Positions 44,760-51,427 of a stretch of 51,427 bases of DNA are shown piece by piece (the first letter of the stretch is position 1; every line of letters starts with the position of its first letter). Origin of the DNA: Betaproteobacteria bacterium RIFCSPLOWO2_02_FULL_63_19. Its GTDB lineage: Bacteria > Pseudomonadota > Gammaproteobacteria > Burkholderiales > SG8-39. A program made the position numbers and the translations under genes. A model generated the notes under the pieces. That model made no database searches. It worked only from the letters and a program-made list of their open reading frames with translations, and had not been told where the DNA came from. The stretch lies in assembly GCA_001770415.1 (NCBI GenBank), contig MEQX01000024.1, positions 86,399 through 137,825 on the forward strand, given 5' to 3'.

Positions 44760-45440
44760 TCAATCTCCCGTAGCGAGCATTGCGGTGACGGAACGGCGGA
44801 TTTGCGCTTGAATGACCGCCAGCTCGGTCTCGCCGATGCGTTCCCATTCCATGACGCGCAGCACCCCAGCGCGCGCAGAGCGAAACACCAAGGCTTGCCC
44901 GAGGATGGCCACGACCAGCACGCGTGCGTCGGCCGTGGAGTCGCCGCGGCGCATTCGCTTCACCAATTGCGTCAACAGCGACAACACCCGCCGCATCAGA
45001 CCTTCGTAATAGATCGCAAACGCCGCGGTCGGGGCCTGCTGTTCGCGCAAGACAAGCTGGGCCCAACTGTCGGATTCGTCCTTCGTCATCAACGCGACCA
45101 ATCCGTCGGTTAGCCGCAGCAGCGGCGGCAAATAGCGATCGAATCGCGCATCGCGGTCCAGTCCCTCATCGGGAAGCTTGAGCACCGCATCGAGCTGTTC
45201 AACGATCGGTGCGATACGCTGGCGAAGTTGCGCGACCAGATGCTCGAACACAGCCAGGTACAGCCCTTCCTTGTTGCGAAAGTGGTAGCCGATCAGCGCC
45301 TGATTGGTCCCCGCGGCCTCGGAGATCCCGCGCAGGCTGGCGGCATGAAAACCGTCGCGGGCGAAAATTTCCATCGCCGCGGCGATCAGCGCACTGCGGG
45401 TGGCATCCCCTCTGGCGGGAAAGGCAGCCTCAACTTGCAT
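44760..45440 (-). CDS. cecR: TetR-family regulator, CecR (YbiH)-like
   Basis: Repressor of 226 aa heading the ybhGFSR-channel operon. The N-terminal HTH is IFARDGFHAASLRGISEAAGTNQALIGYHF (about 24-53) and the C-terminal DUF1956 domain holds the ligand pocket (MTKDESDSWAQLVLREQQAP). E. coli CecR controls ybhG-F-S-R, and the same order here supports autoregulation. Upstream, TTGACT (45476-45471) and AAATAT (45453-45448) are 17 nt apart, but this would give a nearly leaderless mRNA, so the promoter is unsure. The 246 nt to the amidohydrolase end contain nothing else I can name. Confidence 0.9.
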   Translation of the reverse strand: MQVEAAFPARGDATRSALIAAAMEIFARDGFHAASLRGISEAAGTNQALIGYHFRNKEGLYLAVFEHLVAQLRQRIAPIVEQLDAVLKLPDEGLDRDARFDRYLPPLLRLTDGLVALMTKDESDSWAQLVLREQQAPTAAFAIYYEGLMRRVLSLLTQLVKRMRRGDSTADARVLVVAILGQALVFRSARAGVLRVMEWERIGETELAVIQAQIRRSVTAMLATGD

Positions 45441-45686
45441 GGGGCTGATATTTACTTACGCGATCAATTAAGTCAATCGCCTAATTTGATGTCAAAGGGA
45501 TTCATAAGACTTTCCCGCACTGAATCATGGACTTGAGAATTTATCGCAAGCAACACGCGTCGGATGAGCCGGGTGCGGCAGAAAGCCACAGCGGAAGTTA
45601 GGATGCCGCGGCCACGTACTGACCGTTGACGGCGGCGAACTCGGTAAGCGCCCCGCGCGCGCGGCGATGCCACCCGCGCCTACCAC

Positions 45687-47087
45687 TCACTCCACAGGCC
45701 ACTGCAGCTTGAGGATCTTCTTCATATCCAGCCGACCGGCAATGCGTGCGGCGGTCTTGGTGACCTCGCGCATGATCGCGTCCTGATCAATCTTGGTCAG
45801 CCGTCCATCGCGCACCACGTGCTCACCGGCGACGAAGACATGTTTGACGGTGTTTCCGGTCGCGCTGTAGACCAGGTTCGAAACGGGGTTGAAAAGCGGC
45901 TGCCACTCGGACACGGTCGCATCGAAAAGAACCAGGTCCGCTTCCATACCGATGTAGACGCTGCCGATCCGGTCTCCGAGCCCGGCGCCGCGTGCGCCGT
46001 TGATCGTCGCCATCTCGAGCGCGTGCTCGGGAGGCATCACGCGCGGATTCATCCGCGCTTCCTTGTAGCCGCAGGCGCAATGGCGCATTTCCTGGACCAT
46101 GTCCACCGCGCCCGAGCACGCGTGGTCTGAACCGAGGCTCACGTTGACCCCGAGCGCCATGAGTTCCGGAAGCTTGCCGACGACGATGTTGCCGTAGCCG
46201 TTGTGAACGCTGGAGGTTGGCGCCGCAACCAGCGTCGGCTTGCGCCGGGCGAGGATCGCGACTTCATGCGGTTCCAGCCAGCCCGAGTGCACCAGCAATA
46301 CGCTCTCGTCCAGAACCCCAAGCGATTCCAACCGTTCGATTTCGGGCATGCCGCACTGGGCGACGCTCGAATCGTGCGTCGAGTAGGCGAAACAGGCGTG
46401 CGTCTGGACAAAGGTCCGGTACTTCTGCGAGAGATTCTTCAGGCCCAGAATCAATTCGTCGGAGGCGTTGTTCAGTCCCCTGAACGAAGCGCTGGCGCTG
46501 ATTCGACCGGCGTGGGCCGAACGGTATTTTTCCAGCAATTCTTCGGTCTTGGCCAGGCAATGACCAGTCGTCTCGATCATGCGCTGCGGCAGCAGCCCCA
46601 TGACCGACTTGGTTTTGTCGAAGCAGCTCGTGGACACCACCATGCGCACGCCGGAAGCCGCAACCGCCCGAACCGTGGCGTCCGGATGATAGTTGCCCGG
46701 ATCGACGAAACAGGTGACTCCGTGGCGCAGCAGTTCGATCGCCGCGAGCGAGGCGCTGACGTACACGTCCTCCTCGGTCATGGCGCCCTCGTAGGGATAC
46801 ATATGATCGAAAAGAAACGACTGCGCGACGGCTTCGTCGGCGAGCCCGCGCGACATCTGGAACGACGCGTGCAGGTGGTTGTCTACCAGCCCGGGTGTGC
46901 CCACCATGCCCTTGCCGTCCAACACGTTGGCGCTGCTCCACGCCCGCTCGATGTCCGCCGTCTTGCCGACGGCGACGAACTTGCCGCCTTTCACGGCCAC
47001 CGCGGCCTCGCGCACGACCCTGCGCTTGGGGTCGACGGTGATCAGCCAGTCGATATCCCGAACGATCAGATCGGCCGGCGCGCTCAT
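45687..47087 (-). CDS. Amidohydrolase (MtaD/TrzN/SAH-deaminase-like)
   Basis: Metal-dependent hydrolase of 466 aa, TIM barrel with flanking beta-sandwich. The metal motif HLH is at 71-73 (TPGLVDNHLHAS); further ligands are His in FVQTHACF, His in LLVHSGWLEPHE and Asp in SLGSDHACSG. The usual Glu after the third ligand (HxxE) is not obvious, since the sequence reads THACF. Relatives deaminate or dechlorinate N-heterocycles such as SAH, guanine or triazines. Its start overlaps the cupin stop by ATGA, so it is the last gene of the Mo-hydroxylase operon. It probably opens or deaminates the product of that enzyme; the substrate is unknown. Confidence 0.85.
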   Translation of the reverse strand: MSAPADLIVRDIDWLITVDPKRRVVREAAVAVKGGKFVAVGKTADIERAWSSANVLDGKGMVGTPGLVDNHLHASFQMSRGLADEAVAQSFLFDHMYPYEGAMTEEDVYVSASLAAIELLRHGVTCFVDPGNYHPDATVRAVAASGVRMVVSTSCFDKTKSVMGLLPQRMIETTGHCLAKTEELLEKYRSAHAGRISASASFRGLNNASDELILGLKNLSQKYRTFVQTHACFAYSTHDSSVAQCGMPEIERLESLGVLDESVLLVHSGWLEPHEVAILARRKPTLVAAPTSSVHNGYGNIVVGKLPELMALGVNVSLGSDHACSGAVDMVQEMRHCACGYKEARMNPRVMPPEHALEMATINGARGAGLGDRIGSVYIGMEADLVLFDATVSEWQPLFNPVSNLVYSATGNTVKHVFVAGEHVVRDGRLTKIDQDAIMREVTKTAARIAGRLDMKKILKLQWPVE

Positions 47088-47560
47088 TTGTTGTCGCCGA
47101 CGTACTTCAGCCCGTCGCGGACCTTGAGCTCGATCAGCACATTTTCTTCCGCTGAGTCCTCGCACAGCATCGAGCGGTGCGTGATGCCCTTCGGAATGAC
47201 CATCATGTCGCCTTCCTTGAGCACGCGCGTGCCCATTTCCGTCTCCCAGCGCAGCGCACCGCGCACGCAGAAGATTACCTCGTGCCAATCGACATTGCGG
47301 TGCCAGAAGCCCATGTCTTCCTTGGAGCGCTTGGAGACGTCGATTTTCACCGTCTTGGAGTCGAACACCCGCAACGGCGAGCCATCGGCCTTGTTGTAGT
47401 TCGAGGGCTGATATTTCTTGTCGAAGATGTTGATGCACTGGAAGAGTTCGGCTGCGCTGAGCACCCCGAGGTTTTCGATCGGGTTGCCTTTCATTTCCAA
47501 GGTTACGTTCGTGCCGTCGATGGTGACCAGCTGGCGCAGCGGCGGTTCGGGTAGAGCCAT
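47084..47560 (-). CDS. Cupin-domain protein
   Basis: A 158-aa single-domain cupin. Motif 1 is around NVDWHEVIFCVRGALRWETEMG, with one His and a Glu kept from G(X)5HXH(X)3,4E(X)6G, and motif 2 is EGDMMVIPKGITHRSM, containing the final His. It resembles the cupin part of homogentisate-dioxygenase-like proteins, so it could be a ring-cleaving dioxygenase or an isomerase, or a non-catalytic sensor. AGGAG lies 9 nt before the ATG. It is translationally coupled to the amidohydrolase, which argues for a step in the same pathway. Confidence 0.8.
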   Translation of the reverse strand: MALPEPPLRQLVTIDGTNVTLEMKGNPIENLGVLSAAELFQCINIFDKKYQPSNYNKADGSPLRVFDSKTVKIDVSKRSKEDMGFWHRNVDWHEVIFCVRGALRWETEMGTRVLKEGDMMVIPKGITHRSMLCEDSAEENVLIELKVRDGLKYVGDNK

Positions 47561-47641
47561 GGCTAGATTCTCCTGGGTGTGTGGCAGTGGTGCGGCATTA
47601 ACGATTGCGAGGGCACGGCGGGGCCGCGCTTCCCAGCGCGG

Positions 47642-48511
47642 TCATTTTGCCGCCGCGATCGCCCGCGCGGCATAGACGCGCGCCACCTGGGCCCGGTACT
47701 CGGCGCCGCCATGGATGTTTCCCATGACGTTCACCCCCTGAACCACGTCGGCCGTCGCTTGCTCGATGAGCTTGGGCTCCAGGCGCTTGCCCTGCAGCGC
47801 GCGCTCCACGCCCGCGGCACGGAAGGCCCGATCGGTCACCCCGGTCAGCGCGATGGAAATTTCCTCGCATTTTTCGTCCTTGCCGACTCGCAGGCGCACG
47901 GCGACGCCCACCAGCGCAAAGTCCGTGGCGCGACGGGCGGCTTTCAGGTAGGCGCTGCGCTGACCCGTCAGCACCGGAACGCGGATCTCGGTCAGCACCT
48001 CGTCCGGCGCCAGCGCCGTGGCGAACATGCCCTGGAAATATTCCCCCACGGCGATCCACCGCTCGCCCTTCGGTCCGACCGCCTTCAGCTCGCCTCCGAG
48101 TGCGAGGATGGCTGCAGGCATGTCCGCAGAGGGATCGGCGTGAGCCAGGCTGCCGCCCAGCGTACCGCGGTTGCGAACCTGTACGTCCGCCACAACCGCG
48201 ACCGTTTGCTGAAGCAGGGGACACTTCTCGCGCAGCAGTGCCGACTGTTTGATCTCGGCATACGTCGTCATCGCGCCGATGGCGACGGCGCCTGGCTTGC
48301 CGCCGGACGCCGGCTCTTCCCGTATGTAGCTCAGGCCTGCGATTCTTCCAAGGTCCACGAGAAATCCGGGCGAAGCCAGCCGGAGCTTGAGGACGGGGAT
48401 GAGACTCTGACCCCCTGCGAGCAGCTTGGCATCCCCGGGGTGAGCGGCGAGGAAAGCCGCGGCCTCCGACAGCGAGGCCGGTGCAACGTATTCGAATTTG
48501 GGCGGAATCAT
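47642..48511 (-). CDS. Mo-hydroxylase FAD subunit (CoxM-like)
   Basis: FAD-binding subunit of the xanthine dehydrogenase/CO dehydrogenase family, 289 aa. The two FAD motifs are LLAGGQSLIPVLKLR (about 30-44) and RNRGTLGGSLAHADPSAD (about 112-129), with the CO-dehydrogenase flavoprotein C-terminal domain after 175. It passes electrons from the 2Fe-2S subunit to the acceptor. GAGGAAG lies 7 nt before the ATG. It starts 15 nt after the large-subunit stop. No Cox-type maturation genes (coxD-G) are in the window. Confidence 0.92.
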   Translation of the reverse strand: MIPPKFEYVAPASLSEAAAFLAAHPGDAKLLAGGQSLIPVLKLRLASPGFLVDLGRIAGLSYIREEPASGGKPGAVAIGAMTTYAEIKQSALLREKCPLLQQTVAVVADVQVRNRGTLGGSLAHADPSADMPAAILALGGELKAVGPKGERWIAVGEYFQGMFATALAPDEVLTEIRVPVLTGQRSAYLKAARRATDFALVGVAVRLRVGKDEKCEEISIALTGVTDRAFRAAGVERALQGKRLEPKLIEQATADVVQGVNVMGNIHGGAEYRAQVARVYAARAIAAAK

Positions 48512-48526
48512 GATTTCGCTTCCTCT

Positions 48527-50932
48527 TCAGATCACCTTGGTTTCGCGAATGGCCCGCAAGACCTTCTCCGGCGTGATCGGCAACGACGTCACTTTCACGC
48601 CGAAGGGTGTAAGCGCGTCCTCGACCGCATTGCCAATCGCGGCCAGTGAGCCGATCGCGCCACCTTCGCCGACCGCCTTGGTCCCGAGCAGCGAGGTCGT
48701 GCACGGCGATTCCATGTGCGACACCTCGAAGCGCGGCAGACCCACCGCGAGGGGTTTCATGTAGTCCACGAACGAGGTCGTCAGAATTTGTCCGTTCTCG
48801 TCGTAGATGAATTCCTCGAGCAGGACCGTACCCACCCCGTGGACCGTGGAGCCGATCGACATGCCCTCGACGATCCCGGGGTTGATCTGCCGACCGCAGT
48901 CGTGAACGATCACGTACTTGCGGAAACGGATCATCCCCGTTGCAGGGTCGACCTCGACCACCGTGGCATGCAGCGAGTTGGCGTGAGTCATCTGCACATT
49001 GAAGTCTGTCTTGTTCGGCAGCTTGGCGATGTCGTTCTTATAGAACGCGACCTCTTTCAGCCCCGGTTCGAACCCCACCGGAAGCAGCAGGACCTGTTTG
49101 TAGGCCAGGGTCGCCACTTCCTTGAAGGTCAGCGTCTTGCCGGCGTCCTTCTCCGAGTACACCGTCCCGTCGCGAAAACGCAGGTCCGCCACGGGCACGC
49201 CGAGCCTGTGCGAGGCGATCTTCAGCACCTTGTCACGGATCTTCTTCGTGGCCATGATGACCGCGCCCATCTCCACGTCGTTGAACCGGTTCGAGTAGCA
49301 CCCCGAATGGCCCATGAACGGGGACATCACCGAGTCCAACTGCTGGTTCATCGTGACCCGATCCGGCGTGATGGCGAGCATGTCCGCAATCACCTGCGAC
49401 ACCGACGTCGCGTGGCCTTGCCCCTCTTCGACCGAGCCCAACAGCACGTTGATGTTCCCGTCGTAATCCATGCTGACGATCGCCCCTTCGGCGTTGCCCA
49501 TATACTCGGGCGTGCCGCGCGATGTGTAGTAGTAGCCCAGATTCGAGGTTCCGGGCTCGATGCTGGCGCTCAAGCCGATGCCGATGTAGGTGCCCTGCTT
49601 GCGCAGGGTTTCCTGCTGCGCTTTCAGGTCCTTGTAGCCGATCTGCTCGAGCGCGATACGCAGGCACTCGGGATAGTTGCCGCTCTCGTAGATTTCTCCC
49701 GACGGGGTCGTATGGGGCATCTGCTCGGGCTGGATGAAATTGCGGAACCGGATTTCGGCGGGATCCATTCCGAGCTGCACCGCCGCGCGGTGCATCAGCC
49801 GCTCCAGCGAGAACATCATGGCGGGCTTGCCGACGCCACGGTTCTGCACGGTGGGCGCCTTGTTCGTGACGATGCTCATCATTTCGGCCTGGGTCGCCTT
49901 GATGTTGTAGCAACCGACGATGTTCGCGAACTTGATCAGGTTGTAAATCCCGGCCGTATGCACGAAGGATCCGTCGTTTTGCCGGTCGCGCATGCGCAGT
50001 CCGAGAACCTGGCCATCCTTCTTCATCGCAAGTTCCAGATCGAGGATGCAATCCGGGGTATGGGTTCCGGCCAGCAGGTGTTCGCGCCGCGTCTGGATCC
50101 ACTTGACCGGCTTGTCCACTTTGCGCGCCACCACGCACAGGCTCACCATGTAGGGCCAGATTGCCAGCTTGATGCCGAAACCGCCGCCGCTGTCGGGCAC
50201 GATCAGGCGCAGCCGGTTGGCGGGAATGCCCAGCGCGTTACAGAGATTGACGATGCTGCGACCGGGCTGTTGATCGTTGGCCCAGACCGTGTAGCTATCG
50301 GTCGACTTCTCGTACTTCGCGATCATCGCCCAGTTTTCGAGCGGTGTGGAGCTGAAACGCTGCACGCGGAACTGCTCTTGCATGACGAAATCGGCGTCGC
50401 GGAACGCCTGCTCGATGTCGCCGTGCGTCAGCGTGTCGTGCAGCAGCACGTTGGTTTCCGCTTCGTCGAAAACCAGCGGCGCGTCCTTTTTCATCGCATC
50501 GTCGATCTCGACCACCACCCGAAGCGGCTCATAGTCGACCTCGATCAGCTCCGCGGCGTCCTCGACGAGATACCGGTCGTTGGCAACCACGATCGCGACG
50601 GGTTCACCGACGTAGCGCACCTTCTTCGTAGCCATCACGTGCTGGACCGCCGGCCTCGTTATGGCCCGCGCGCCGACGGGCTTGGTCGCCGCGGCCACCT
50701 CCGGGCCCGTCACGACCGCCCGAACACCCTTCAGCGCGGCGGCCTTCGACGTGTCGATGTTTCCCAGCCGCGCGTGCGGATACGGACTGCGCACGAAGGC
50801 CGCATACAGACAGTCCATCGGGAGATCGTCCGTGTAGGACCCTTCCCCCCTGACGAAACGCGCATCCTTGTCCCGCCGGACGGGCTTGCCGAACCAGTTT
50901 CTGGTGACGAAAATTTCATCGAAGTTCAACAT
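48527..50932 (-). CDS. Mo-hydroxylase large subunit, molybdopterin-binding (CoxL/XdhB-like)
   Basis: Catalytic subunit of 801 aa. It binds the molybdopterin cytosine dinucleotide cofactor and hydroxylates its substrate with water. Conserved blocks are GKPVRRDKDARFVRGEGSYTDD, the PDSGGGFGIK loop, the base-catalyst motif VGEGGAIG with Glu756, and the C-terminal PEKVLRAI. The substrate loop that reads AYRCSFR in CO dehydrogenase and AYRGAGR in the other group here reads VQNRGVGKP (362-370), so this is not a CO dehydrogenase. The start at 50932 is where homologues begin; the frame stays open upstream through the 2Fe-2S gene. It lies 5 nt after the small-subunit gene. Confidence 0.92.
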   Translation of the reverse strand: MLNFDEIFVTRNWFGKPVRRDKDARFVRGEGSYTDDLPMDCLYAAFVRSPYPHARLGNIDTSKAAALKGVRAVVTGPEVAAATKPVGARAITRPAVQHVMATKKVRYVGEPVAIVVANDRYLVEDAAELIEVDYEPLRVVVEIDDAMKKDAPLVFDEAETNVLLHDTLTHGDIEQAFRDADFVMQEQFRVQRFSSTPLENWAMIAKYEKSTDSYTVWANDQQPGRSIVNLCNALGIPANRLRLIVPDSGGGFGIKLAIWPYMVSLCVVARKVDKPVKWIQTRREHLLAGTHTPDCILDLELAMKKDGQVLGLRMRDRQNDGSFVHTAGIYNLIKFANIVGCYNIKATQAEMMSIVTNKAPTVQNRGVGKPAMMFSLERLMHRAAVQLGMDPAEIRFRNFIQPEQMPHTTPSGEIYESGNYPECLRIALEQIGYKDLKAQQETLRKQGTYIGIGLSASIEPGTSNLGYYYTSRGTPEYMGNAEGAIVSMDYDGNINVLLGSVEEGQGHATSVSQVIADMLAITPDRVTMNQQLDSVMSPFMGHSGCYSNRFNDVEMGAVIMATKKIRDKVLKIASHRLGVPVADLRFRDGTVYSEKDAGKTLTFKEVATLAYKQVLLLPVGFEPGLKEVAFYKNDIAKLPNKTDFNVQMTHANSLHATVVEVDPATGMIRFRKYVIVHDCGRQINPGIVEGMSIGSTVHGVGTVLLEEFIYDENGQILTTSFVDYMKPLAVGLPRFEVSHMESPCTTSLLGTKAVGEGGAIGSLAAIGNAVEDALTPFGVKVTSLPITPEKVLRAIRETKVI

Positions 50933-50937
50933 GGTCG

Positions 50938-51414
50938 TCAGCTCCTGGATTGGCCCATGAGGTCCGCCGCGTGAGCAACGGCATCGACGATCTGCTGGTA
51001 ACCGGTGCACATGCAGATGTTCCCCTCGATCGCCTCGCGAATCTCCTCCTCGTTCGGCCTGCGATTGGACTGAAGCAGTGCGAGCGCGCTGAGGACCATG
51101 CCGGGCGTGCAGTAGCCGCATTGAATGGCGAACTTGTCGAGAAACGCCTCCTGAACGGGATGAAGGGCGCCGTCGCGTTCGAGCCCCTCGATGGTCGTCA
51201 GTTCGGCCCCGTCGGCCTGCACCGCCAGCATGTTGCACGACTTGATCGGTTTGCCATTCAGGAACACGGTGCAGGCGCCGCAATTGCCGGTGTCGCAGCC
51301 CACGTGTGTTCCCTTGAGGTTGACCTTGTCCCGAAGGAAGTGCACCAGCAGCAGGCGCGATTCCACCTCTTCCTCGTAAGCATTCCCGTTGATTTTCACG
51401 CTGATCTTGTGCAT
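50938..51414 (-). CDS. Mo-hydroxylase 2Fe-2S subunit (CoxS-like)
   Basis: Iron-sulfur subunit of 158 aa. The N-terminal plant-type ferredoxin cluster has CDTGNCGAC plus the last Cys in GKPIKSC. The C-terminal four-helix domain has CGYCTPGM and ICMCTGYQQI for the second cluster. The length and all eight Cys are normal for XdhC/CoxS. GAGGGAG precedes the ATG. It is the first gene in the operon visible; the window ends 13 nt upstream, so its promoter is not seen. Confidence 0.95.
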   Translation of the reverse strand: MHKISVKINGNAYEEEVESRLLLVHFLRDKVNLKGTHVGCDTGNCGACTVFLNGKPIKSCNMLAVQADGAELTTIEGLERDGALHPVQEAFLDKFAIQCGYCTPGMVLSALALLQSNRRPNEEEIREAIEGNICMCTGYQQIVDAVAHAADLMGQSRS

Positions 51415-51427
51415 GGCTCCCTCTACT

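Noticed and set aside
49060..49080. GGTTCGAA-like string resembling a tRNA T-arm
   Set aside because: It lies inside the Mo-hydroxylase large-subunit gene and no tRNA cloverleaf can be drawn around it.
48716..50974. A 752-codon open frame on the plus strand
   Set aside because: Antisense shadow of the Mo-hydroxylase large subunit gene.
48527..51414. Aerobic CO dehydrogenase
   Set aside because: The CoxL-specific AYRCSFR loop is absent and no cox maturation genes are visible, so CO oxidation is not supported.

Overview
The window is about 51.4 kb of GC-rich DNA from a bacterial chromosome. Gene content and order point to a betaproteobacterium. The blocks envC-ctpA-moeB, argB-HAD-slmA, groES-groEL with a CIRCE operator, ridA-recG and ubiA-SDR-ubiD all look like those of Burkholderiales/Nitrosomonadales-type genomes. 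The genus cannot be decided from the sequence. I see no tRNA, rRNA, insertion sequence, prophage or CRISPR array.

Layout. 1-2.9 kb (+): end of an EnvC-like LytM factor, a CtpA protease and MoeB. 3.0-5.3 kb (-): argB, a HAD nucleotidase and slmA. 5.5-7.8 kb (-): groES-groEL with a perfect CIRCE element, a sigma70-type promoter and an intrinsic terminator. 7.9-9.7 kb (-): cbpA-cbpM-trxC, a chaperone and redox group. 10-14.6 kb (-): an RND efflux adaptor and pump plus a small DUF2892 membrane protein. 14.9-17.5 kb: PBP4 (dacB), a degenerate-GGDEF protein and a small membrane protein. 17.5-20.7 kb (-): ubiA, an SDR with an altered active site, and ubiD. 21-24.3 kb: a Sfp-type phosphopantetheinyl transferase, recG and ridA.

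24.6-37.8 kb is the accessory heart of the window, a cell-surface polysaccharide locus. It has a TPR-like membrane protein, a tandem-FecR protein, an O-antigen-ligase/Wzy-like protein, a Wzm/Wzt-type ABC exporter and a Wzc-type tyrosine autokinase. The autokinase is preceded by a good sigma54 (-24/-12) site. Between the ABC exporter and the autokinase lies a complete-looking lasso-peptide (RiPP) cluster: a PqqD-like B1, an asparagine-synthetase-like cyclase, a 57-residue precursor, an HPr-kinase-like peptide kinase and a B2 leader peptidase. The precursor has the YxxP-x-L-x3-G-x5-T leader motif. Its predicted 24-residue core would form a Ser1-Glu8 macrolactam ring and carries two Cys residues in the tail. 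This is the best candidate for an undescribed system: a possibly phosphorylated lasso peptide with no transporter of its own, embedded in an exopolysaccharide locus.

38.2-45.4 kb (-): a six-gene operon with a CecR-type regulator, a YbhG-F-S-R ABC efflux system and its own NodT-type outer-membrane channel. 45.7-51.4 kb (-): a molybdenum-hydroxylase operon (CoxS/L/M-like subunits) followed by a cupin and an amidohydrolase. The large subunit has an unusual active-site loop. The substrate is unknown, but the set reads as one catabolic pathway.
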